From assembly GCF_963662255.1 (NCBI RefSeq), contig NC_085055.1:19516704-19580703 (forward strand): a stretch of DNA of 64,000 nucleotides, written 5' to 3'. The position numbers and the translations under genes are program-made. Each line of letters opens with the position of its first letter. Position 1 is the stretch's first letter. Shown in pieces: positions 52,801 to 64,000 of the stretch. The DNA comes from Cinclus cinclus (taxonomy: Eukaryota > Chordata > Aves > Passeriformes > Cinclidae). The notes beneath the pieces are model-generated. The model saw only the letters and a program-made list of their open reading frames with translations, was not told the origin of the DNA and did not search any database.

Positions 52801-54840
52801 TTCGGGAGGTTTAACAATCCCCTGTCATTACCCTTGGCACAAGCAGTGCAAAGGACGTTCAGGGCATGTTTGTACTAACTTATCTGGGTAAAGAGAAAGC
52901 TGTTCCTTTAAACTTTGTTTGCTGTGACTCTGGAAACTGAGCAAACAAAATCTGAGGGACACTTTACTCCCGAGCAAAACTGACAGGAAAGTACAAGGAC
53001 TGAAGGACAGCAACCCTCTGTAGGACATACCTACCTCTGGATTCACAACTGAATTGCAAATCACTAAAGGTTTGGGGGAGTTTAATTCAGACGTTTTGGA
53101 CATACCTCACCCCGATGACAAAGAAGAGACTGGCTCAGCCTCTGAGTGTCAGGTGAGTAAAATCCTGTTCTGGGGGGATGCTGGAACTGCCTGAGGAAGA
53201 AACCTCAGGCCACAAATAAAGGCACAAATCCAGTGCCCAAGAAAGAACTGACTTTGCTCTACAAGCAGAGTCACACTGAAGGAGTCCTGTGCAAGCCAGA
53301 GACAGCACAGTTGTGGCACTGTTTAAACACTGGCTGACAGAGAGGAGAGACACCACTGGCACAACCTGGTAGGCATAAAACCCACCACCCACAGGGAGGA
53401 AGCCTAGTCAGAGGGGAGACCCAGACTGCACAGAATGGCATTAATGTGACCAACTGAACTGCATACATTCCCAAACCAGCCAAGCTGTGTGTCTTTTTCC
53501 ACAGGCAGCACAAGTTGTGATTTTTCCTGTCAAACGTTTATGTGTGATCTTGCTTTAAAAATATATATATAAATAAAGACAGGAAATATGAAAACCAGCC
53601 TGTTTTCCTCTTACCTCCAGGCTGATCCTTCCCCTGAGCCAATTTTTCCTTTCACTCTCAGGAGGCCAATTGCTGTGAATCCAGTGTAGCTGCGAACTCT
53701 GTCCCAGCACTCATGTATGTTCTTAAATGCTCGAAGTAAACAAGGACTCAAATTTCTAAGAACAAACCAGCTCTTCTGATCTTAAACTATCAACAGATTG
53801 GACCTTTATTGTGGAGCTGTCACTTCCAGACCTAGCTGATAGTAGGGAATTGCACTAAAATAATGAAAGCTATTTGGAATATTGTGCTGAACCTGCAAGA
53901 AGTACTAATTGGCTGGTAACCATTTTAAGAGACAGACAGGAATTTTATTCAGGGCTGATTTTCTACAGATTCAAATTGGTATTGTTAAATCTACTTTAAG
54001 AAAAACTGTAAATACAGAAGAATTTTACATACCGTACAATACTGTCCGTGAAACACTGCAGTAACTGCCAGAGGAGAAGAACCCAAAGAGCCCATTGTCC
54101 CACACTGCTATCTTTTGGTGAGGATATTTGCAAGACAATGTAAGCTTTAACAATATAACTACCCCATCTGTCCCTGAGTATGTGACCATTGCCTGGAGAT
54201 TTCACCCAGATTTTCCTTTTCAAAATAGCTTGTTCTATGATTTCTACAGGCAATTATCATTCCCCCCCACCAATAGTTGTTGGAGGAAATAATCCATGTT
54301 TCCAAGCAGCGCCCCATGGAAACTGTCCCATCATATCTAAAATAAGGAAAACTGACAAGACTCAGTAAAGCCTGAAACAATCTGGAACTCTCATCTCCCT
54401 CTTGCCTTCTCTTTCCTATGTGAAATCATATTGGAAACAGATGTCTATGAAAAAACAGGTCAGTCAGGTTACTCAATCTGCAAAACTTTGACTTTGCTAT
54501 TCCAAGAGGGAGCAATTCCTAAAACAAGAACCCTTTTTAGGACCAGTTGCAGTCAGCTCAAATAAAACTTAAAAAGAACAACAGGGCCACTGAGGAACTA
54601 GAAATCTAGACAAGATGCTTGCTTTTCACTTGGGGACTGAAATGTAGAAAACATCAAATGAAAAATAACCAAAACCAAGAGAATATTCAAACTAGTTCAT
54701 TTTTTCCTTTAATTGCAGTATATTCCAGAGTTCTTTTGAACACATCAGGTTTTCTCGTGTCATGCTCTTTCACTTACACTGATTTCCTGCTCAAGTAACT
54801 CAGAAGAAAAAAAGACTATAGAAAAATGCAGGAGTATTCA
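49875..54840. other. Intergenic region, left half of NEU2-NGEF spacer
   Basis: An old LINE-like fragment lies at about 50520-50690. TA-runs lie near 51030 and 53560. A TATA-containing promoter-like stretch lies at 51950-52070. Open frames are short and unconvincing. No gene was recognised. Confidence 0.55.
50520..50690 (+). repeat. Old CR1-type LINE fragment
   Basis: The phrase GGTGTTCAGTTTTGGGTGCC, followed later by AGGCTGAGGAAG, resembles the last part of CR1 ORF2. There the usual wording is CCAGTTTTGGGCTCC and then GAGGCTGAGGGA. The fragment is short and decayed. Limits are approximate. Confidence 0.5.
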
Positions 54841-55020
54841 CAAACTAAAATATACTGCACCCAGTCCAGAGATAGGGAACTAAGACTCAGAGATGGGGAA
54901 CTAAGACTGACATGCTCAAGATTGCCCAGGGAGCTGCAGCAGAGCTAAGAAATTACATCTTCTCTCCCAGAACCCAATCCTGTGTCACAGCCATGAGATT
55001 AGCTACCCTCAGCCCAGCCT
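54840..55020 (+). repeat. Possible MIR-type SINE remnant with internal 21-bp duplication
   Basis: The order GGGAACTAAGACT, GCTCAAGATTGCCCAGGGAG, GCAGCAGAGCTAAGAA, CCCAGAACCCAATCCTGTGT follows the conserved core of MIR SINEs (GGAAACTGAGGC, CTTGCCCAAGGTCA, GCAGAGCTGGGA, CCCAGGTCTCCTGACT). The 21-bp unit CAGAGATAGGGAACTAAGACT is duplicated in tandem (54867-54887 and 54888-54908) with one mismatch. MIRs are ancient and rare in birds, so this is tentative. Confidence 0.45.
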
Positions 55021-58000
55021 TCCTCTTTCTGTGCCTAAAAACTGGGAATGAAGAGAAGGGTAAAAACTGCTGTTAGAAGGAAAGATCCAGAGGTGAAGGT
55101 TTTGTCAATGTTTTCCAGTACTTGGGTAAAGTGAGCTACAGAATTGCAGTTGCAGACACCATGGCACTAATTTGACAAGAAGATGGAGACTCCCTGTGGA
55201 TATACACACAGTCAGAGCACTGCACATGTCCCTCATTTTCCATAGAGCCATGCTGGCTAGTGCTGCAGCTGGCAGATTAGAAGAAAGTGGGGAAGGCTTG
55301 GGGTTGATTGCCCTGGGCTAGTCCCCCAGTACTGGGAGAGAAGAGACTGCTGTGCACTGGGAGCTGCAGTCCAGCAAGCCTCTCTTCCCACCGGGGTATA
55401 AAAAGGGCCATTTCTGAAGGGAAAGTTTGCATCGGTCAATGCTGTTTGCTAATGAGTTTCCACAGTTGTGTATCAAGTACTTTTCCTGAGTTACTGAAGA
55501 CACATGCAGTCAGAGTAACAAGCTGCAAGAACAGAATCAGATTATGTCATGTTTGAAATTAGCTGAAATTAGCTTAGTGCAGTTGACAAGGATAGCATGG
55601 CATAGCAGCACTCCAAACCTGCCTGGCTTTTCAAACTAGCAGTAACCAGCCTAACAGGATTCTGATGTCTTAGTGACTTCTGGCTCCCTTGCAGCTACAC
55701 ATTTGCAAGCAGATTCACCAAACAGGCACTCCTTAGACCCTCCACCCAGTAAACACTGAGGAAGGAAAAAGTGAGAACTCTACTATTTCTTGGTCAATAA
55801 AATTAGCCTTCTCTTTCCCTCCTTCTGTAGGGAAGTTTTCAAATTAAAAACCCTGTGAATTCTTACCTCTCTGCAGTTCAAACAAGCACCTATGCTCATT
55901 TCTTCCATAATAAGTGTCTAATATACAACCAGCAAATCTAGAAATAGAAGTGGGCATCATTATATTTTTCCCCAAGAGCAGCACAGGTCTTGTCTGCCCA
56001 AGGGACACTTGGCCTGTCTGCCTACTAATGAGTCTGTCTTGAAAAGCTTCAATCAAGACATCTGTTAATCCTTTTCCAAGTGTCCTAGGATTACTAAACC
56101 TCTCTGCTTTCAGCAAGGCATTATGCCCTGGATATTATTTCTCGTACTATGTTTTTAACTAAATCTTTTCATCAGAGTCTAAAGCTTCTATACCTTAGTC
56201 CTTTAAGTGTTTTAAGTAAGTTCTGCGTTGCATACACATTCCGTGGCTAGAAGGCTCCACACAGCCCAAACAGAACAAACAAAAAGCAACAAGGACTAGC
56301 AACTCCCACATGCAATCCTGCAAAACAGAAGAGATCATCAGGCAGACTGCTGAGAGCCTTCCTGTGTGCGTACTTGCAGAGTACATGGGTAGCTCTTGCT
56401 TTGAGGCTACATCCTGCGATCTGCCCCTAAGCCATGAGCTGGTAATTGTGCACTTCCCCCCGGCCTGGGAGATTCAATGATTTGTTTTTTAATTAATCAC
56501 TTACCTTCCAGAGATAAGCCTGGAAACCCTCAGGAGTTTTCAACCACAGCTACTTAGCAACAATTTCACTAGTATCTTCTCAGCAGAAATAAGGAATGGG
56601 ATGGCATCAATGGCATGAATATTCCGTAAACAGCAGGAAGAAGGGAAGGGGGCTTCCTCTAGAGGCAGGAGTCCTTGTTAGTAGAGAGATATCAATGACG
56701 TCAGTAGAACAAGAATGAGTTTTATGCATTTTACTTCTCAGGACTCTCAAAATCTTCAAGCATAGATGCATTTTCATCATTGCATGTGCAATAGTCTAAG
56801 GTCAGGAATAGAAATAAGGTCAGATTTTTGGTCTATTAGTTTTTATAATAAAAATCAGAAGAGTTTGTAGATTTCCACTTGTGCTCTTCTGTATAATTTA
56901 AAAATGAGAATGACTCCTTCTACACAGCTGGAGGGAATGTGTGTGTTTATATATGTGCATATATGTACATATACACATAGCTCCAGAGGCAAAATTATTT
57001 AACACCTTAGCTATTGCCCATGGCTACATCTACTACAGGAGACCCAGGGAATGAAGCATGGAATTCAATGGGATAGGGCTAGACCACTCTCTGAGTTGCG
57101 TGGAGTGAGCAGGGATGACAATTAGTAGTGGCATAAAAGAAAGCACATCTTTTTAAGTAATTGTTCTTGAATCATAAAGAATCAGTAAGCAGTAAGAAAG
57201 ATAAACCATGTTGCAGCAGAAAAGTATGCAGCTTTTAGTGTTATTTATGAAGTATGTATTGATATATATTAGCTAATTTACACAAAGCAGTGAAATAGTC
57301 CATGTTTTATGCAGAGGAAATTGTATGAAAGCATGTATCCTCTTCTGTCATGTGTCATAACATTTGTAGAACACATTTATTTGGTGGTCCTTTGGACACC
57401 TTTATGCATAAAACTGCCCACAACTCTGGACTTAATTCCAGAAATATTTTTAGATCTAGCGAGAACATTTGAGTAATTTTTAGCCACTTTAAATATACTG
57501 TTTTCTCTCTCCATCCCCATTCACTTGGTCTCAGGGTTTCTAAAGCAAATGGTTTGGAGGATTTATTATATGGGGCCAATGTATTTATTTTTAGTCTCTG
57601 AAGTGTTTCTAAAACAGGTTTTCTGTAACATGTGCAAGACAAAATGGTTTATTTGTCACAAAAGTGTAATGAACTATATAATTCTGTCTTGGTTTTGCTT
57701 GCTATAAATAAGGTACCAGCACTAAATCATGGCAATGGTACCATTATGGTAGCTTCCTCAGCTGAAAGACTGTCTCAAAATGGGAGTTGTTTAGTTTGAT
57801 TCTGTTAAGTCTGGTTATAGAATTCAGTCTTATTTACAATATAAGTACAAAATGTTTGATTTCTGGAAACATGTGGGTCAAACTATTTGATATGCTTTCA
57901 GCCAGCATGCCCAAACTTATTGTCCAATTATCTCTGGCTTTTGCTGCAAATGTGTTTGGTCCCTGTCTTACTCTCTGGTCAGTCTGTTCTCATGTCTCAT

Positions 58001-61000
58001 CTGTTTGTCTCCACCTCTGTGCCTTAATCAAATTATACCTTGACCTTTCACCTAAATAGTTGATACTCCTTTGTCGTGTACCTTGCTCTGGACAGGGACA
58101 TGTGCTTATCTGTCTTTTGTCACCACCTAATAGAAAGTGTCAATTATAAACACTTCCAAGGATGGCAGTCCCAACCAGGAGCAATGAAAATATAAATATT
58201 TATAGTCAGGCAGCTGAGGGCCATGAGAGCTTTAGGGTAAGATATTACCATGCCTATACATCCTTCTGCTGGAAGTCAGTCCCCCTGGAACAGGAGTAGC
58301 TCAGCAGGACACGTGAGACCACCACACTCACACTGGCTCCAAGTCTGTGCCTTCACATCAACCACTGATGAGGCTAAATGAATTCATAGCTGCATCTGCT
58401 GAGAGCTAAATCTGCCAGAGCCTAGGGCTGAGTCTGTGGGTGTTACTATTCCCCTGACTCAGACAGAAATATCTCCTGATGTAAATGCAGGCCTGAGCTT
58501 GTACAGAGCCTCAAAGCCTCTGTCAAGATCCTCTTGCATGTGGCACTCCTTAAGGGTTTGGCACCCACATGAGCAAGAGTGGCTCCCTATGAGTAAGGCC
58601 TGCTGCTGGATTTTGGACTGTGCTGCATACCAGCAGAGCTGGGTTTGCCTCATTATCATGCAGAGTGAAAGAATTTAGAGATGACATTCCACTCCAATTA
58701 AAACCAAGCAAGATGGACAAAAGTCACTGCCTAACACATGACCAAGGAGGTAATGGGGAGCTCTTGCTGGTGGGAGACAGAGGTTTGGTTTTGGTTTGCA
58801 CAAGACTTTAAGAAAAGCATTTTAAAATGAAACTGTTAAGATGCAGCTAAATTGGCATTTGCATGTACATTCAGACAGTATTTAAAGAAGAAATATTAAA
58901 GAAGCTATGTTATTTATAATGGCTTGAAGTAAAAATTTTGTCTTAAAAGACTTCTATCTGGTTCATCAAATATACATAAAAGGTGCATCCCTATATTCAG
59001 CGTGCAAAACCTTCCAGATGAGTCATTAATAGGGATTTTACACTTGAAACAACTTCAACACATAAAAAGGATGAAAATATAATATTTTCTGCCTTTATAC
59101 AGCACAAACACACTACAGCCAAGACAGCAATTTCTGCATTGAGCCCCAAAACAGAATGATATGGAGATACACATCATTTCAAGGGGCATCCAGCCATGGA
59201 TGGATTTGAGCTGATGGCAAAACTAACACAGCACTAGGTAACTCAGAGTAGGGGCTCACTGCCCTGTGTGCTGAGAGCACCCATCTGCGTATTTTGAGTG
59301 GACACTCAGACTCATCAATACTGTTATCTTTATTCCTGGTAGCAGTAGGGACACATTATACAATCACACAAGGGCAATTCTTCTGTGACTGTATGTCCCT
59401 ATATAGGCAAACCACTCAGTCAAGTTGTATTCATAACTCTGATTTGCTGCTTTGAAACATCCCTGAGTTACACAGCTGGAGATTTCAGTCTGTCTCTAGT
59501 ATTAATTAAGCAATCTTCATTACTCTTCCAGGCTGGGCAACAGCATTGTATAACATCAGCAAATTGAGCAGTTTTCATTTCAAAATCCTTGTGTTAACTT
59601 CCTTATTACAGTACTTAACACTTTTCAGTCAGCCAGTACACCTCCCCACTTTAAAGAGGAATTAAAAATTTATTGAAGGACTGGATTCACCAGTAAGGAG
59701 AGCCACCAGTCTCATCCTGCTGCACCCCTTCCATCTCAGGGAAGGCTGTGAGCAGGGAGCCAAATAAGTCCCACACAAATGATTGCTTTGTGGCAGTGGA
59801 AGAGAGGGTGCAGAAAAAATCCTTCCAGAGACACAGGCTATGAGATCAGGGCCAGCACCAGGCACACCAAAATAGGCCATTATACAAAGTACTAGGGAGG
59901 CAAAGAATCCATGATCCAGCTGCCTGCTCTGCTGTGCTGGAGCTCTGGAAAACTGCCGCTGAGACAGGGACCAGGGCATGCGGAGCAGCAGATTTGGCAG
60001 GGAAGGAGGTGGCTCTTTCCAGCAGCTAAGACACCACTTTCACCCCTCCTGTCTCAGCAACAGCTGAGACAGGCAGCCTGGCTTTCCAGGGCTGCCAGCC
60101 CCCAGCAGCTCCCTCTGCTACCGGTGCCCACCGGGGCTGCCACCAGTGACAGACCACACAGTCTGCCTCTGCCACGATTCGTTTAACTGTGCCTGCCTGG
60201 CACATCGTGGGATGAGGGAGAGATGCTCAACTGGTGCCAGACTGTACCTCCTGCTCCAGACTCCCACATTAAACTGCCCAGAATAAACCTATTTGAAATA
60301 CCTGCAGGTCTGCACAGCTGCAATCTCAGTTTTCAGTCTGCAGTTTCTGCTACTAAAAGCATCCCTATCTTTGATTAGCCCTAACTGGTTAACAAAAGTT
60401 ACACCTAATACACCTTTGATATATCTGATACCTTCCATATCCCTTTAAGTCCATTCTCTTTATACAGTAGTCACATCCACAGCCAGCCCATGCCTTGAAA
60501 ACACCTCTGGTCCCACCCTCCCAGAGGCAGCACTACTCCCTGTTTCCTACACACATCCACATGTCCAGGTCCACACTCTCCTAGGAACCTCAGTCCCTAT
60601 TTAGCTTGTATTAGCATCTTACCCAGCACCCCTGAGTTCAGCTGTTCTTGTACAAATTCATGGTATTTGCTGGTAAATGCCAGATTTTTACATAAGCAAG
60701 TAAAATCTCTGTACATTCCAATTCCTGGAGGCTGGATTATGTGTGAGTCAAAACGCATATTTCTAGTGTTGCTGTATGTGCATCATTTGCTGGCTTCACT
60801 GTTGTCATCTTTTCCTTTTCCCTACAGATTGCTACTTTGGTTTCCACAAGCTCTGGGGAAGTGTTTGCCTGCAAAGTACATTCAGGTGGGTGGTGACTAA
60901 AGCCATGCGATTTCAACGTGGCATGTAAATATACTTGGGAGGGGGTACTCCTGACTAAAGACCTGGTACTCACCTACCTCTGACTATCAGAGATTAATAC

Positions 61001-63772
61001 CTTCTTAAAAAATTCTCTACAAACACTCAGGCAGGGGTAGTCATGGTCCACACGTGGTTGAGCCATTCTCTGTCATTGAACAGTTTGACTGCTACCAGGA
61101 AAATATTATGTTAAATTGGAATGCATCCTTTAAATTATCCCTAGTTTTTTTAATACACATAAACAACTGGAAAAATCAGGACTATTTGATTGACACATTA
61201 GTAAATGATTTCTCAGTACTTCCTTAGAGTATCAATTTAGAAATCAGAAGTATTGACTTCAGAAATGCATTCTGTTCTTGAATTCTTCATGAAGAAAGTA
61301 AAAAACAGTATATGTTGTTTATAATCACCACACTAAATGAGTACCCCCTCCACCCCTCCTAGAAAACATGAAAGTCTCTCTCTCATCCATTGCTATCTTT
61401 GCTTCTGGTCAAGGATCTTATTTGTTAGAGATGGTTTGATAACCTGGAAACAAGTTAATTTTTCAGGACAGGCACCTCTCACTCCTCTGATGAACAAAAG
61501 AAGAAGTATCTGGTAAAGATAAGCACACAGGCTTGCCAGGGGTACTGAACACATAGATAAGTTTTTGGGTAACCCTGGCCATGCAGGATGCTCCTTCTCT
61601 GCCAAGGATCTTTCTAAAAGCCCAACAACGACATCCATGTACTTTCATATTTGCCAGGTATGTGAAAGGGGAAAACAGTCTTCTCCATGCACATCTGTGC
61701 ATCTCTTTGCCTAATGATCCCTTTGGACATATAGTGGTTTTGAAACTACTCCTGGCTGGTGATCAGCACCTGTGAAAACTTTATCCACTGTTACAGTAAA
61801 ACACCAGCAGCAATTTGCAAAGCATTGCAAGCTACGTCAGCTTTGCAAAGGTCATGAGAGAGACAGGCCCCAGTCTGAGTCACATGGACAAAGGGTGGCC
61901 ACCCGAAGCACAGAGGAACTTTGATGCAGAGGAGATTGTTACAGGTTCATGTCCTCCCATGCCAAGGCATAAAATAATCTATAGAAAAGAAATAAATAAA
62001 AACTTGGCAATTGTTATAATTTGGGGTTAAATAAGATTACATCTGTAATATTAATTGTAGTCCAGTTAGAAGATGTACTTTCATCACAGTTGCAAGGATC
62101 AAGCTTTTGGGGCTCTAGTTTTGGGACAAAAAGAAAGGCACAGGAATAGAAATAGCCTCTTCTTTCTTTTCAAACTGTCTCCAAGAGCCGCTGTTTTTAT
62201 TCTGTTGTTACACACACACACAGAAGAAGAAACAGGCTTAGTGAATCTCTGTACCTCAGAGTAGTTTACAAACCAAACTTAACACCACCAACAACAAATA
62301 GGTCCTTCATACACTTCCATTAACTCTGGAAACAGTCCCAGAACAACCACCATAGTTCCAAACAGTCCAAAAGGCAGAACTGAAGTCAGGATCCAAATTT
62401 AGAGCTGCATGCTGTGGTTCAGGTTATGAAAGAAGAAAGTAGATTTTCTCCTCTGTAGAGCCAAGGAGCTCATGCACAGAGCATGACTTCAGGGAGTGAC
62501 CTTCTCTTTATAAGGATAAATCATAGTACCTTCAAAATTATTGGAAAGCAGAGGATTCACAGATGATATCCCAGCTGTCCCTGATGTCCCAGGATCTGCT
62601 GGAATGACCCAGAGGGTAAGCACAGGAAATGTTTGTGGAACAGGTAAATTCACAAAGGTTGCAAAAAAACCATAAAGAATTGAAACACCTACTTTCTAAG
62701 TTATCTTGTGTCTTGGATATACTGTAACATAACAAACCAGTGATACATGTGACTTCTGAAAACAGCATCTAACTAATCCACAGCACAGTTTTATGCCTTT
62801 CTCTCAGCCTGCTGTCAATTTTATATTCACATTTTCTATACAGCATCTCTTTCTACTACTCATGACAGCCCCATCAGTCACAAAATCATTTTATATACTC
62901 AGAAAAACTTTGACAGCTGAAAGAATTCAGCAAAGAGAATGCTTAAGTAATCCACTCACATTTTACCCAGTCCTACAAAGGCTGAAGGATCAACTGACAT
63001 TTTGCTATTGTAATGTGCCTCCCAAAAACTCTTGGGAGTCCTGGCATAGTCCACGTACTGACACACAGAGCTGAGGATTTTGGTGCTGGAGTCCCTGTGT
63101 CAATGAGAAGGTACACTGGAACTTGAGGGGAACGCTGGGAAAGCAAATCAAGCCTCTGCATTACATAATCTTGTCTCTTCTACCTCCATGCCCAACAGTT
63201 ATGGAGTTTTCTTCACTTACCAGCTGTTGATAAGTATTACAAGGCACCCAGCCCTGTAAAAGGCATTAATTATTCTATTACAAGGAGAAGTGCACAGATA
63301 ATAGACAGATTTACAGAGCTTTCTCTCCAGCTCTTACCTTCTATTCCATAACATTTTCACCCTCATAAAAAAGGACATGGCCACTATCTGTTATAAACTC
63401 TAAATCAACCAGTAATACCAAACCAAAGTATAACATTTTTCCAGTAACATCTGTTATATATCATGAAATGACAACCATGAGCATTTCAAAGCTAACTTCA
63501 TGACATTAAAATAAGGTGATGACTTGTAAGTGATGACTTCAGAATTATCTCCAATAAAAAGTTCTGTAAGGACCATATTATCCTAAACAGATGATGGACT
63601 TTGGCCTCTGAACTAACCAGAACTTTGTTCTCTCTTCTCCTGCTACGTTCTGTTTTGTCTGTCTCCAGTTCTAATTCAGATAAAGCTGATGGAGTTGTGG
63701 ATGCTACCTGTCTTCTGCTGCTCTGCCACTGATCCACTGTCTCAGTTTCCATAGAGACAATCTCTGGAAGCC
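55021..63772. other. Intergenic region, right half of NEU2-NGEF spacer, includes presumed NGEF 5' flank
   Basis: A consensus TATA box (GGTATAAAAAGGG near 55395) stands alone. A TA/CA-rich tract lies at 56938-56980, and a (CA)6 repeat near 62210-62221. Splice-like sequence CTGTCTCAG ending at 63746 could be the acceptor for the NGEF coding exon. No other gene or transposable element was recognised. Confidence 0.5.
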
Positions 63773-64000
63773 ATGGATGAGCATGGGAGAGAAGCCACCC
63801 ACAGGCTCTCCACTGATGGGCTCTGGCAGGGCCATTCCCAGCAGGTCCTAAGAGAGTCAGGTTCGGTCTCTGAAGGTGAGGAAGAGTCAGCAGGTGTTAA
63901 CCCAGTGACGCATGAGGGGGACTTGCACACACAGTACATTGCTATTCAAAGAAACTCCAGGTACTACCGATCCATGAGGCTGCCAAACAGAGGGAAAAGA
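63773..64000 (+). CDS. NGEF: Putative NGEF (ephexin-1) first coding exon, partial at the window edge
   Basis: Ephexin-1 is a neuronal Rho guanine-nucleotide exchange factor (DH-PH-SH3) acting downstream of EphA receptors. Only its N-terminal regulatory region would be here. An in-frame TAG lies just upstream (63752-63754), and the ATG sits in GCCATGG, a full Kozak context. The frame stays open for 76 codons to position 64000. It begins MDEHGREATHRLSTDGLWQG, has an acidic stretch SEGEEESA, and then YIAIQRNSRYYRSMR. That last part resembles the basic HIPIKRNSIFNRSIRR segment of human ephexin-1. The gene order and divergent orientation relative to NEU2 match human 2q37. The catalytic domains are off the edge. 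Similarity is weak, so the name is tentative; an open reading of unknown function is the alternative. Confidence 0.6.
   Translation, partial: MDEHGREATHRLSTDGLWQGHSQQVLRESGSVSEGEEESAGVNPVTHEGDLHTQYIAIQRNSRYYRSMRLPNRGKR

Noticed and set aside
63498..63752. 84-codon minus-strand frame beginning METETVDQW, superficially like human ephexin-1 (METRESEDL)
   Set aside because: It is on the wrong strand for gene order; similarity stops after a few residues. The plus-strand frame starting at 63773 fits better.
1..64000. tRNA genes, CRISPR arrays, operons
   Set aside because: No box-B-like GGTTCRANTCC sequence with a cloverleaf, no regularly spaced repeats, and the gene structure is eukaryotic.

Overview
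The window looks like vertebrate nuclear DNA, most likely from a bird and probably a passerine. The evidence is split genes with GT-AG introns, a 3'-anchored CR1 LINE copy, and several solitary LTRs whose sequences I recognise from songbird genomes. No database was available, so family and species assignments rest on recognition. No prokaryotic, CRISPR or operon-like features were seen.

Three protein-coding genes are supported. (1) Positions 1 to about 34.8 kb hold the 5' part of INPP5D (SHIP1), on the minus strand. Five coding exons give the first 220 residues: the SH2 domain, a proline-rich linker and the start of the helical region. The 5-phosphatase domain and C-terminal tail lie off the left edge. 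(2) Positions 39.25-42.11 kb hold a complete two-exon NEU2 (cytosolic sialidase), also on the minus strand, 379 aa, with all the catalytic residues I could place. (3) An open reading frame in a strong Kozak context starts at 63,773 on the plus strand and runs off the right edge. I interpret it as the first coding exon of NGEF (ephexin-1), from weak similarity plus gene order. The arrangement NGEF / NEU2 / INPP5D, with NGEF divergent from the other two, is the same as on human chromosome 2q37.

The rest is intron and intergenic DNA. INPP5D intron 2 (22.6 kb) carries a cluster of old retroelements at 22.06-26.05 kb: a 1.1-kb GC-rich LTR, a CR1 tail, a broken endogenous-retrovirus pol remnant, and a 709-bp solo LTR with a perfect 5-bp target duplication. 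A second clean solo LTR, also with a 5-bp duplication, lies at 49.34-49.87 kb between NEU2 and the putative NGEF start. Intron 5 of INPP5D contains two further LTR-like stretches. One of these has CCAAT and TATA motifs in the same orientation as INPP5D, in the intron where mammals start the short s-SHIP transcript.

Functionally the three genes are unrelated neighbours: an inositol-phospholipid phosphatase of blood cells, a sialic-acid hydrolase, and a neuronal Rho-GEF. I found no convincing undescribed system. The best leads are the possible LTR-derived promoters in INPP5D introns and a few unassigned open frames and motifs.
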